This document shows, one piece after another, positions 12,160-24,800 of a stretch of 64,000 nucleotides of DNA. Location of the stretch: NCBI GenBank assembly GCA_037962975.1, contig JAYKXN010000066.1, positions 1 through 64,000 of the forward strand. Direction: 5' to 3'. The notes beneath the pieces are model-generated. The model ran no database searches, had not been told where the DNA came from, and worked only from the letters and a program-made list of their open reading frames with translations. Numbering within the stretch: the stretch's first letter is position 1; each line of letters opens with the position of its first letter. Origin of the DNA: Clitoria ternatea (lineage: Eukaryota > Streptophyta > Magnoliopsida > Fabales > Fabaceae). Both the position numbers and the translations under genes were made by a program.

Positions 12160-15100
12160 AGGCTATGATGAGTGACACCCCTATTTAGAGTAAAAAAGAA
12201 AGGACTTCATTTTCTTATTTTTGAAGAGTAATATAGAGAACCATTTTTAAAAAGTTTAATACGTAGTTAATCTTAATGTTTTATAAGTTTGGCTTTTTCT
12301 TAAACCTATTAAATGTTATTATTATGTTCTTTACTCGTGTGTATATATATATATATATATTTATGTGTATGCACATTAATAATTCATTTTCAAATCCATA
12401 TTTTAAAATTTAGGGTAAAGTTTTTGACATAGTAAAGTAACATATAAATGATGGATTTGTAAATCAATTATACATATACATACATAAAGAGATATGATTC
12501 TCAAATATCTCTTAATATTTGTTCATATAAGACTCATTTTTAAATACTTATTATTTGAATTTAATAATTCTAACATTCTAAAATTAGCCATCCAAATATT
12601 GTCTAAGGCTTAGCTCTTCAATGCTAAAAATAAAATTCAAACTTATATAATGAAGTTTCAATATGCTTGTGAGTTCAAGTATTCTTTGAAACCCCTGAAA
12701 ATTTTATTTAGGAATTAATTATATGATGGAAACTAATAGATAAAGCATTTTTTAAGCTTGTATAGTCCATTTAAATGTTAATTTTGAGCTCAAATTATGT
12801 TGAGTTATGATCCTTTAAAGCTCAATTTGGATATTATTTGTTCATTAATATGCCGGTACTGACACATCTTTGAAATCTAAAAACAAAACATATAGAATAA
12901 TAACTTTATAATTTTAAAATATTATAAAATTAAAAATGGTTATGGTAATTGTTTTTATAATTTTACTACTTATATTTTTGAAATTATAGTGACCTTGTTG
13001 ACATTATAAATATAGCTAAATAGACTTGATAAGTAAATCTTAGAATAATTTAACTAAAAGAAAAATATGGTTATGTTGTAAGGCAATGTAGACCACATGT
13101 GTGTAGGCTATGATGAGTAACACCCTTATTTATAGTAAAATAGAAAGGACTTTATTTTCTTGTTTTTGAAGAGTATAATAGGGAACCATTTTTAAAAGGT
13201 TTAATATGTACTTAATCTTAATGTTTTATAAGTATGGCTTCTTCTTAAGCCTATTAAAAGTTATTATTATGTTCTTTACTCATATATATATATATATATA
13301 TATTTGTTTGTATGCACATTAATAATTCATTTTAAATTAATATTATAAAATTTAGGGTAAAGTTTTTGACATAGTAAAGTAACATAAAAATAATTGATTT
13401 ACAAATCAATTATACATATACATACATGAATAGATATGATTCTTAGATATCTCTTAATATTTGTTCACATAAGACTCGTTTTGTAAATACTTATTATTTG
13501 AATTCTAACATTCTAAAATTAGTCATCCAAATATACTATAAGGTTTAGCTCTTCAATGCTAAAAATTAAATTCAAACTTCAATAAGAAATTGTCAATATG
13601 ATTGTGAGTTAAAGAATTCTTTGAAACCCCAGAAAAGTTTATTTAGGAATAACTTGTTTGATGAAAACTAATACGTGAAGCATTTTCAAAGCTTGTGTAG
13701 TCCATTTAAATGCTAATATTGAGCTCAAATTATGTTCAGTTATGATCTTTTAAAGCTTAATTTAGATATTGTTTGTTCCTTAATATGTCGGTATTGACCC
13801 ATCTTTGAAATCTAAAAACAAATCATATAGAATAACAACTTAATAATTTTAAAATATTATAAAATTAAAATTAAAAATAGTTATGGTAATTGTTTTTATA
13901 ATTTTACTAGTTGCATTTTTGAAATCATAGTGACCTAATATACATTATAAATATAGCTAAATAGACTTGATAAGCAAACCTTAGGACAATTTCACTTAAA
14001 GTAAAAATATGGTTGTGTTGTGAGGCAATGTTGACCACGTATGTGTAGCATATAATGAGTGACACCCCTATTTAGAGTAAAAAAGACAGGACTTCATTTT
14101 CTTGTTTTTGAAGAGTAATATAGAGAACCAGTTTTAAAAAGTTTAATATGTAGTTAATCTTAAACTTTTATAAGTTTGGCTTCTTCTTAAGCCTATTAAA
14201 TGTTATTATTATATTCTTTACTTATATATATATATAATATTTGTGTGTGTACACATTAATATTCCATTTTTAAATCAATATTTTAAAATTTAGGGTAAAG
14301 TTTTTAACATAGTAAAGTAACATATAAATGATGGATTTGCAAATCAATTATACATATACATACATGGATAGATATGATTCTCAAAAATCTCTTAATACTT
14401 GTTCACATAAGACTAATTTTGTAAATACTTATTATTTGAATCTAATAATTCTAACATTCTAAAATTAGCCATCCAAATATACTCTAAGGTTTAACTCTTC
14501 AATGCTAAAAATCAAATTAAAACTTCAATAAGAAATTTTCAATATGATTATAAGTTCAAGAATTCTTTGAAACACCAGAAAATTTTATTTAGGAATGACG
14601 TATTTGATGGAAACTAATACGTGAAGAATTTTTAAAGCTTGTGTAGTCCATTTAAATGCTAATATTGAGCTCAAAGTATGTTGAGTTATGATCTTTTAAA
14701 GCTTAATTTAGATATTGTTTGTTCCTTAATGTGTCGGTACTGACCCATCTTTTAAATCTAAAAATAAACCATATAGAATAACAACTTAATAATTTTAAAA
14801 TATTATAAAATTAAAAATATGTATGGTAATTGTTTTTATATTTGTACTAGTTATATTTTTGAAATCATAGTGACCTAATAGATATTATAAATATAGCTAA
14901 ATAGACATGATAAACAAACCTTAGGACAATTTCACTAAAAGGAAAAGTATGGTTGTGTGGTGATGCAATGTTGACCACGTATGTGTAGGATATGATGAGT
15001 GACACCCCTATTTAGAGTAAAAAAGAGAGGACTTCATTTTCTTATTTTTGAAGAGTAATATAGAGAACCATTTTTAAAAAGTTTAATATGTAGTTAATCT

Positions 15101-15557
15101 TAAAGTTTTATAAGTTTGACTTCTTCTTAAACCTATTAAATGTTATTATTATGTTCTTTACCCTTATATATATATATATATATTTGTGTGTGTATAGATT
15201 AATAATTCATTTTTAAATCATTATTCTAAAATTTAGGGTAAAGGTTTTGATATAGTAAATTAACATAAAAATGATGGATTTGCAAATCAATTATACATAT
15301 ACATACATGGATAGATATGATTCTCAAAAATCTCTTAATACTTGTTCACATAAGACTAATTTTGTAAATACTTATTATTTGAATCTAATAATTCTAACAT
15401 TCTAAAATTAGCCATCCAAATATACTCTAAGCTTTAACTCTTCAATGCTAAAAATCAAATTAAAACTTCAATAAGAAATTTTCAATATGATTATAAGTTC
15501 AAGAATTCTTTGAAACACCAGAAAATTTTATTTAGGAATGACGTATTTGATGGAAAC
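12160..15557. repeat. Satellite family B, array continued after the CACTA insertion
   Basis: It resumes in phase with the unit interrupted at 8997. Units start at 12756, 13691 and 14637 (periods 954 after removing the CACTA element and its duplication, 935, 946). The last unit is interrupted at 15557 by the LTR element. The last units here share variants (for example tacgtgaagaatttttaaag, gtgtgtatagattaa) with the B units of the higher-order copies. No genes. Confidence 0.92.
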
Positions 15558-17357
15558 TGTAACACCCTGGAGCCAACTTGCAAATCCCAAGATAATTACC
15601 GTCACCATATAAAATCTCTTAGATAACTTATTTTTCCACATGGTAATTATCAAGAGATTCACAACCTGATTCCAAGGGTTACTGATACAATATCAGAGTA
15701 CGCAACCTTTTACATAATTAACTTGTTTATTATTATACATAACATAAGAGTTTCATACATATTATATTTTACAACAGGCACCTAGATCTTATAAAATATA
15801 AAGACGTACAGTACCAACAACATAGTATACACACAATACAGCCACAGTAGACATGCAAGCAAGCATCATCATCAAAAGCCGTCATAATTCATCCAAATTA
15901 GGCAGCTTCCACTTTGTCACATATCTTCCTGGTTAATCACTAAAAGGGGTTGCCACAAGTAACAGAAAGAGTGAGATAAAATACCAAATAAATAGAAATC
16001 AAATTAGAACAACCACAACCACAAGTAGGATGCTATGCGATGCAGATGCCAAACAAGTGTTTTGTATTATATTACGTTCTTTTATATGAATAAAAATGCA
16101 TGATGGATCCATTCTGGTGGGAACATCTGCAGTGATTTCCAACAATAACATTTTTACGGATATCCAACCGATACCGCGCCCCATAATGCAACACCAACAT
16201 CAGATAACAATATCATAATATCAATAACAAGTGTTGCGGGACCCCCCTTAAGGACACACTGCTTAGCCCTTAAGACGGCCGTGGTATAAAACCACCACAG
16301 AGGTCTGTGCTCAACAGAGCGCGTTCCCCCACCAGGAACCCCCTCAAAGAACCCCTCTGCGGATTCTTTGAACGGCCAATGCATATGATGCATGAATGCA
16401 TTTCATTATCAAATTCCTTTATAACTAATTTTAACAATAAAATTATTATAACAATCAATTAAGCATACTTTATTTATAACTCAAGAATATGGAAACACAT
16501 TTTCCATATTATTTATATCATAATTCAATCATACGGAAACACATTTCCCATAATATTCATATCATATTTCAAACATATGAAAACATATTTTCCATAATAT
16601 TTCATATTTCAAAGAATATGGAAACACATTTTCCATGTTATAGTAATTGTTTAATATCATATTCCAAACCATTTGCATCCATTTCACAATTTAATTCAAA
16701 TTAAATGAAAATAACTATATGAATTTCTAAACAATTAAGCAAGCAATTCTAACTTAATTTCTATGTATTTAATATCCTATCCCCTCTTTCTTACCTCAAG
16801 TGAAGATCGTTAAGCTTTCCTTATGCTAACTCCCTTGTATTTCTTCAAATCTTCAAATTTGCGTAATTTCTTCTTATTCAGAAATTAAAGTATGAAGATT
16901 TTGAGAGCTTGAATAGGGAGATAAAAGGTTATAGGATCTGGGAGGTTTGTGGTCTGAGGAAATGTGGGAGGTCAGGGCTCTATTTATAGGCTTTCAATGT
17001 CGGTTACTGTAGCAATTTACTGTAGCAAATCACTGTAGCATCTCGAAATTAACATGAGGCGGTGGAAAATTGGAGAATTCTCACGAATTCTCTACATTCT
17101 ACAACATTTTTCATGTGACGTTACTGTAGCATTTTACTGTAGCATTTTACTGTAGCATTTTACTGTAGTAGATTTTTATTTTATTTTATTATTCTATTCT
17201 ACATTCTATTCTCGTTTATTTTCGTTTTAAGTCAAACTGAAAATATCCTTGTATTCATAATTAAATTTCCTATTTTCTAGGTTTCATTTCTTATTTCTCT
17301 GAGAAATTTTAATTTTTTCACTATTTAATTTACTGCTTAAAAAATTGGGCTGTTACA
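15558..17357 (-). repeat. Left (3') LTR of the non-autonomous element
   Basis: 1800 bp, bounded by tgtaacaccctgg and gggctgttaca. In minus-strand sense it carries clusters of TGCTACAG repeats and a TATA-like ctataaatag at 16980-16989. Four ATGGAAA...TTTTCCAT dyads lie in the 16488-16640 region, which the autonomous LTRs lack. Confidence 0.92.
16488..16645. repeat. Four ATGGAAA/TTTTCCAT dyads in the non-autonomous LTR
   Basis: Four imperfect tandem copies of about 40-45 bp, each with a short dyad (atggaaacacattttccat or a variant). The same block occurs in every LTR of the non-autonomous lineage (for example 18667-18820, 43222-43375, 60295-60448), and partly at 41070 and 58143. The autonomous LTRs have unrelated sequence here (20816-21030). 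Confidence 0.8.
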
Positions 17358-17367
17358 CTCTCCCCCC
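17358..17367 (-). promoter_or_regulatory. Polypurine tract (plus-strand primer)
   Basis: On the minus strand GGGGGGAGAG directly abuts the 3' LTR. It is preceded by the tttcgaggacgaaattttta motif typical of Tekay-type plant chromoviruses. Confidence 0.88.
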
Positions 17368-17406
17368 GTTATAAAAATTTCGTCCTCGAAATTTAAACGT
17401 ACCTGG

Positions 17407-17493
17407 TTAAAATAATTCAGGATATTGATTCCTCATCTCATCTTCTCGCTCCCAAGTCATGCTTACTTCATCTCCTTGTTGCCAAGCTACTTT
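17407..17493 (-). pseudogene. Remnant of pol 3' end (chromodomain tail)
   Basis: About 28 codons before a stop encode a tail beginning KVAWQQGDEVSMTW and ending NQYPELF, close to the last residues of the intact polyprotein at 21816-26285. Upstream in the reading direction the frame breaks at about 17493 and joins leader sequence (match resumes near agtaccactac). This marks the internal deletion that removed gag, protease, RT, RNase H and integrase. Confidence 0.88.
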
Positions 17494-17717
17494 TGGTATA
17501 GTACCACTACTTTCAGTTACTAAGTATCTAATATACTCAGAGTTCTAACAATTTTACATTATCTAACTAATAATTATACAGAAACATACAAAGAGCACAC
17601 ATAACACACAAGCACATAAATTTCAAACAAATAGCAATCAAGGTTCATACACTTCAAGCTATCTTATGTTAATTTCTAGTTAATTCCTAAGGTTTTCTTT
17701 ATATTTTATATACCATT

Positions 17718-17729
17718 GCTCTGATACCA
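17718..17729 (-). promoter_or_regulatory. Primer binding site (tRNA-iMet)
   Basis: The minus strand reads TGGTATCAGAGC, complementary to the 3' end of plant initiator tRNA-Met. It is separated from the 5' LTR by 7 bp. Confidence 0.9.
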
Positions 17730-17736
17730 CTTCAGT

Positions 17737-19538
17737 TGTAACACCCTGGAGCCAACTTGCAAATCCCAAGATAATTACCGTCACCATATAAAATCTCTTA
17801 GATAACTTATTTTTCCACATGGTAATTATCAAGAGATTCACAACCTGATTCCAAGGGTTACTGATACAATATCAGAGTACGCAACCTTTTACATAATTAA
17901 CTTGTTTATTATTATACATAACATAAGAGTTTCATACATATTATATTTTACAACAGGCACCTAGATCTTATAAAATATAAAGACGTACAGTACCAACAAC
18001 ATAGTATACACACAATACAGCCACAGTAGACATGCAAGCAAGCATCATCATCAAAAGCCGTCATAATTCATCCAAATTAGGCAGCTTCCACTTTGTCACA
18101 TATCTTCCTGGTTAATCACTAAAAGGGGTTGCCACAAGTAACAGAAAGAGTGAGATAAAATACCAAATAAATAGAAATCAAATTAGAACAACCACAACCA
18201 CAAGTAGGATGCTATGCAATGCAGATGCCAAACAAGTGTTTTGTATTATATTACGTTCTTTTATATGAATGAAAATGCATGATGGTTCCATTCTGGTGGG
18301 AACATCTGCAGTGATTTCCAACAATAACATTTTTACGGATATCCAACCGATACCGCGCCCCATAATGCAACACCAACATCGGATAACAATATCATAATAT
18401 CAATAACAAGTGTTGCGGGACCCCCCTTAAGGACACACTGCTTAGCCCTTAAGACGGCCGTGGTATAAAACCACCACAGAGGTCTGTGCTCAACAGAGCG
18501 CGTTCCCCCACCAGGAACCCCCTCAAAGAACCCCTCTGCGGATTCTTTGAACGGCCAATGCATATGATGCATGAATGCATTTCATTATCAAATTCCTTTA
18601 TAACTAATTTTAACAATAAAATTATTATAACAATCAATTAAGCATACTTTATTTATAACTCAAGAATATGGAAACACATTTTCCATATTATTTATATCAT
18701 AATTCAATCATACGGAAACACATTTCCCATAATATTCATATCATATTTCAAACATATGAAAACATATTTTCCATAATATTTCATATTTCAAAGAATATGG
18801 AAACACATTTTCCATGTTATAGTAATTGTTTAATATCATATTCCAAACCATTTGCATCCATTTCACAATTTAATTCAAATTAAATGAAAATATAACTATA
18901 TGAATTTCTAAACAATTAAGCAAGCAATTCTAACTTAATTTCTATGTATTTAATATCCTATCCCCTCTTTCTTACCTCAAGTGAAGATCGTTAAGCTTTC
19001 CTTATGCTAACTCCCTTGTATTTCTTCAAATCTTCAAATTTGCGTAATTTCTTCTTATTCAGAAATTAAAGTATGAAGATTTTAAGAGCTTGAATAGGGA
19101 GATGAAAGGTTATAGGATCTGGGAGGTTTGTGGTCTGAGGAAATGTGGGAGGTCAGGGCTCTATTTATAGGCTTTCAATGTCGGTTTCTGTAGCAAATTA
19201 CTGTAGCAATTTACTGTAGCAAATCACTGTAGCATCTCGAAATTGACATGAGGCGGTGGAAAATTGGAGAATTCTCACGAATTCTCTACATTCTACAACA
19301 TTTTTCATGTGACGTTATTGTAGCATTTTACTGTAGCATTTTACTGTAGTAGATTTTTATTTTATTTTATTATTCTATTCTACATTCTATTCTCGTTTAT
19401 TTTCGTTTTAAGTCAAACTGAAAATATCCTTGTATTCATAATTAAATTTCCTATTTTCTAGGTTTCATTTCTTATTTCTCTGAGAAATTTTAATTTTTTC
19501 ACTATTTAATTTACTGCTTAAAAAATTGGGCTGTTACA
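17737..19538 (-). repeat. Right (5') LTR of the non-autonomous element
   Basis: 1802 bp. TATA-like ctataaatag (minus sense) lies at 19161-19170. The repeats flanking the palindromic gagaattc/gaattctc differ in number from the left LTR (one more 13-bp unit on one side, one fewer on the other). The same LTR is the parent of 42292-44091 and 59365-61164. Confidence 0.92.
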
Positions 19539-19964
19539 GAAACTAATACGTGAAGAATTTTTAAAGCTTGTGTAGTCCATTTAAATGCTAATATTGAGCT
19601 CAAAGTATGTTGAGTTATGATCTTTTAAAGCTTAATTTAGATATTGTTTGTTCCTTAATATGTCGGTACTGACCCATCTTTTAAATCTAAAAATAAACCA
19701 TATAGAATAACAACTTAATAATTTTAAAATATTATAAAATTAAAAATATGTATGGTAATTGTTTTTATATTTGTACTAGTTACATTTTTGAACTCATAGT
19801 GACCTAATAGATATTATAAATATAGCTAAATAGACATGATAAACAAACCTTAGGACAATTTCACTAAAAGGAAAAGTATGGTTGTGTTGTGATGCAATGT
19901 TGACCACGTATGTGTAGGATATGATGAGTGACACCCCTATTTAGAGTAAAAAAGAGAGGACTTC
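19539..19964. repeat. Satellite family B, segment between two LTR elements
   Basis: It continues the unit broken at 15557; a unit start lies at 19566. It ends at gaggacttc where the autonomous element begins. No genes. Confidence 0.92.
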
Positions 19965-21766
19965 TGTAACACCCTGGAGCCAACTTGCAAATCCCAAGAT
20001 AATTACCGTCACCATATGAAATTTCTTAGATAACTTATTTTTCCATATGGTAATTATCAAGAGATTCACAACCTGATTCCAAGGGTTACTGATATAATAT
20101 CAGAGTACGCAACCTTTTACATAATTAACTTGTTTATTATTATACATAACATAAGAGTTTCATACATATTATATTTTACAACAGGCACCTAGATCTTATA
20201 AAATATAAAGACGTACAGTACCAATAACATAGTATACACATAATACAGCCACAGTAGACATGCAAGCAAGCATCATCATCAAAAGCCTTCATAATTCATC
20301 CAAATTAGGCAGCTTCCACTTTGTCACATATCTTCCTGGTTAATCACTAAAAGGGGTTGCCACAAGTAACAGAAAGAGTGAGATAAAATATCAAATAAAT
20401 AGAAATCAAATCAGAACAAACACAATCACAAGTAAGATGCTATGCGATGCAAATGCCAAACAAGTATTTTGTTTTATACTGTTATTATTATATTCTGCTC
20501 TTTTTAATGAAAATGCATGATGGATCCATTCTGGTGGGAACATCTGCAGTGATTTCCAACAATAACATTTTTACGGATATCCAACCGATACCGCGCCCCA
20601 TAATGCAACACCAACATCGGATAACAATATCATAATATCAATAACAAGTGTTGCGGGACCCCCCTTAAGGACACACTGCTTAGCCCTTAAGACGGCCGTG
20701 GTATAAAACCACCGCAGAGGTCTGTGCTCAACAGAGCGCGTTCCCCCACCGGGAACCCCCTCAAAGAACCCCTCTGCGGATTCTTTGAACGGCCAATGCA
20801 TATGATGCATGAATGCAGTAAGTTTGTATCAATAAATTTATTCATAATTTAACAATAAGAACTTATGATAGAATTCAAGAAGATACAACAGTTCATCATA
20901 TTTACAAATATAATCCATATATGAAAACAGCATTCTGTTTCCCTCTGTTTTTGCTGTTTAATGATTTCAAATGCAAATTAAATATATCAATTGGTTCCAA
21001 ATCATCATACAACATTAGAAACATATCATATATCATATTCCAAACCATTTGGCATCAATTTCACAATTTAATTCAAATTAAATTAAAATCTAACTAAATG
21101 AGTTTCCAAACAATTAAGCAAGCAATTCTAACTTAATTTCTATGTATTTAATATCCTATCCCCTCTTTCTTACCTCAAGTGAAGATCGTTAAGCTTTCCT
21201 TATGCTAACTCCCTTGTATTTCTTCAATTCTTCAAATTTGCGTAATTTCTTCTTATACAGAAATTAAAGTATGAAGGTTTTGAGAGCTTAAAGAGGGAGA
21301 TGAAAGGTTATAGGATCTGGGAGGGTTGTGGTCTGAGGAAATGTGGGAGGTCAGGGCTCTATTTATAGGCTTTCAATGGCGGTTACTGTAGCAAATCACT
21401 GTAGCAAATCACTGTAGCAAATCACTGTAGCAAATCACTGTAGCAGTCCGAGATTGACATGAGGCGGTGGAAATTTGGAGAATTCTCACGAATTCTCTAC
21501 ATTCTGCAACATTTTTCACGTGGCGTTACTGTAGCATTTTACTGTAGCATTTTACTGTAGCATTTTACTGTAGCATTTTACTGTAGCAGATTTTTATTTT
21601 ATTTTATTATTCTATTCTACATTCTATTCTTGTTTATTTCCGTTTTAAGTCAGACTGAAAATATCCTTGTATTAAATTTTCTATTTTCTATGATTTATTT
21701 CTTATTTCTTTGAGAAACTTTAATTTTTCACTGTTTAATTACTGCTTAAAAAATTGGGCTGTTACA
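19965..21766 (-). repeat. 3' LTR of the autonomous retrotransposon
   Basis: 1802 bp, tgtaacaccctgg to gggctgttaca. It is the same length as the right LTR and carries the same variants at every place compared. TATA-like palindrome at 21359-21368. Confidence 0.95.
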
Positions 21767-21776
21767 CTCTCCCCCC
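21767..21776 (-). promoter_or_regulatory. Polypurine tract of the autonomous element
   Basis: Minus strand GGGGGGAGAG, immediately before the 3' LTR. Primer for plus-strand cDNA synthesis. Confidence 0.9.
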
Positions 21777-21815
21777 GTTATAAAAATTTCGTCCTCGAAA
21801 TTTAAACGTACCTTG

Positions 21816-24800
21816 TTAGAATAATTCAGGATATTGACTTTTCATCTCATCTTCTTGTTCCCAAGTCATGCTTACTTCATCTCCTTGTTGCCAAGCCACT
21901 TTCACCAATGAGATCTCCTTGCCTCTTAGTCGCTTGATGTCTCTGTCCATTATCTTCACTGGTGTTACTGGAATTGTAAGGTTTTCCTTAACTTCTATAT
22001 CATCAGTCTCGATCACATGGTCTGGGTCAGGTACATACTTTCGTAATTGTGAGACATGGAACACATTATGAAGATTGGAAAGGTGAGGCGGCAATGCGAT
22101 CTGGTATGCAACTTTACCAATTCTTTTCAGGATCTCATATGGTCCTATATACCTTGGAGTAAGCTTCTTGCTTTTCAACACTCTTCCAACTCCTTTGTTA
22201 GGTGATACTTTTAAGAATACATAATCTCCAACTTGGAATTCTAATGGCTTCCTTCTTTGATCATAATATGACTTCTGCCGATCCTGTGCAATTTTCATCC
22301 TTTCTCTAATCATCTGAATTTGCTCTGTTGTTTGCCGGACAATTTCTGGTCCAAGAGTCAGGTGCTCACCTGTCTCTAACCAACAAATTGGTGTCCTGCA
22401 CTTCCTACCATACAATGCTTCATATGGTGCCATCCCAATGCTTGAGTGATGACTGTTATTATATGTGAATTCGATTAGTGGAAGGTAATGTTCCCAGCTT
22501 CCACCATGTTCTAATACACATGCTCTTAGTAAATCCTCCAGACTTTGGATAGTCCTCTCTGACTGTCCATCAGTCTGTGGATGATAGGCAGAGCTTAACT
22601 TCAGTCTAGTACCAAGCTCTTTATGTAAGCTTCCCCAAAATCGAGAAGTAAATCTAGGATCTCTATCAGATACTATGCTTGATGGTACTCCATGTAATCT
22701 TACTATCTCTTTTATATACACCTGAGCCAATTTCTCAAGTGAATACTTCATATTGATTGGAAGAAAATGGGCTGATTTTGTTAATCTATCGACTATCACC
22801 CAGATAGCATCATTGCCTCTTTGTGTTCTAGGCAAGCCTGACACAAAGTCCATGGCAATGTCATCCCATTTCCATATAGGGATTTCTAGTGGTTGTAATC
22901 CACCAGATGGTTTTTGATGTTCTACTTTACTTTTTTGACATATTAAGCAAGATGAAACATACTCAGCTATCTCCTTTTTCATCCTCTTCCACCAGAAATC
23001 CTTTCTTAAGTCTTGATACATCTTCGTAGATCCAGGATGAATACTAAGCATGCTTTTGTGGGCTTCATCTAGAATCATCTTCTTTAGTTCTGCATCCTCT
23101 GGGACACATATTCTTCCTTTCATCCTCCATACTCCATTTGAACCTTCTTGTAATCCCAGATCTTTTCCATTATGTTGTGTCTCAATCATTTCTTGGAGAC
23201 ATACATCCGATCTTTGTTTTTCACCCACCATTTTTAGAAAATCATTAGTGATTTTTAGAACTCCAACCACCATATTTACTGAAGATTTCTCCTCAACTGC
23301 TATGTTTAAGTCTCTAAATTGCTCAATCATTTCTAATTCTTTTATCATTAAAGCTGCCATATGAATAGCTTTTCTACTAAGCGCGTCAGCAACCACGTTG
23401 GCTTTCCCCGGATGGTACTTTAATTCAAAGTCATAGTCCTTGAGAAATTCCATCCATCGGCGTTGTCTCATGTTTAATTCTTTTTGGTCAAACAGGTATT
23501 TGAGACTCTTATGGTCACTATAAATTTCGAACTTTGCACCATATAAATAGTGCCTCCAAATTTTTAAAGCAAAGACAATGGCTGCTAATTCTAAGTCATG
23601 AGTAGGGTAATTAAGTTCGTGTGGTCGTAATTGCCTTGAAGCATAAGCAATTACTTTTCTTTGTTGCATTAGGACACAACCAAGTCCCAACTTTGAAGCG
23701 TCACAATAAACTTCAAAGTTTTCTTGGGGGTTTGGTAAAGCTAGAACCGGTGCAGTTGTTAATCTTTTCTTTAATTCTTGGAAACTTGCTTCGCATTCAG
23801 AAGTCCAAATAAAAGGTTTGTTTTTACAGGTTAATCGAGTCATTGGTAGGGCAATTCGGGAGAATCCTTCAATAAATCTTCGGTAGTAGCCCGCGAGTCC
23901 TAAGAAACTCCTGATTTCTGTGACAGTCTTTGGCCTTTCCCAAGCTATTACAGCTTCAATCTTCGCAGGGTCGACTGACACTCCATTCTTAGATATTACA
24001 TGGCCTAAGAATTTTACTTCATTAAGCCAAAACTCACATTTGGATAGTTTGGCATATAGCTGCTTCTCCTTTAGTATTTGTAGCACTAAGTACAAATGCT
24101 CCTCGTGCTCTTCCTTGGTTTTGGAATAGATGAGAATATCATCTATAAAGACAATAACAAATTGATCAAGGTATGGGTGGAATATCCGGTTCATATAGTC
24201 CATGAACACGGCTGGAGCATTAGTTACACCAAAAGGCATAACTAAATATTCATAATGGCCATAGCGTGTTCTAAAGGCTGTCTTTGGAATATCTTCTTTC
24301 TTTACACGAATTTGATGGTATCCCGATCTCAGGTCTATCTTGGAGAACACAGTAGCTCCTCGTAGTTGATCAATGAGGTCATCGATCCTTGGTAACGGGT
24401 ATTTATTCTTAACCGTCACTTTGTTCAGTTGGCGATAATCGACGCAAAGTCTCATACTACCGTCCTTCTTCTTGACCAGTAGTACAGGTGCTCCCCAAGG
24501 AGATACGCTGGGTCGTATGAATTGCTTTTCTAATAACTCTTCTACTTGCTTCTTTAGTTCAGTCAGTTCCATTGGAGACATTCTATAGGGTGCTCTAGCA
24601 ATGGGTTCTGCTCCAGGAATTAGGTCAATAGAGAATTCTATCTCTCGTTCAGGAGGTAATCCTGGGACATCCTCGGGGAATACTTCTGAGAATTCACAGA
24701 CTACTGGTATTTTACTTACATCAGGAATAACTTTCCCTTCTGTAAGTGCAAATACCATGAATAATTGGGCTTCATTGTTCAAGGAATATCCTATAGGGTT

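Larger units (their letters stand above)
15558..19538 (-). mobile_element. Non-autonomous Tekay-like LTR retrotransposon (deletion derivative), complete
   Basis: The element is 3981 bp with two LTRs (15558-17357 and 17737-19538), each with tgtaac...gttaca ends, and only 379 bp between them. The 5-bp target duplication gaaac lies at 15553-15557 and 19539-19543; removing the element restores the family B sequence gatggaaactaatacg. Sense is on the minus strand: primer site next to the right LTR, polypurine tract next to the left. The interior keeps both priming sites, the last codons of pol and the leader, but has lost everything between, so it can only move using proteins from a relative such as the element at 19965-28362. 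By eye the LTRs differ at about nine positions plus small indels (2 bp, and 13-bp repeat units), so it is older than that relative. Confidence 0.93.

Noticed and set aside
16154..16393. 79-codon minus-strand frame present in every LTR
   Set aside because: It recurs because LTRs recur; overlapping frames of similar size exist in the same block. More likely a structured noncoding RNA part.
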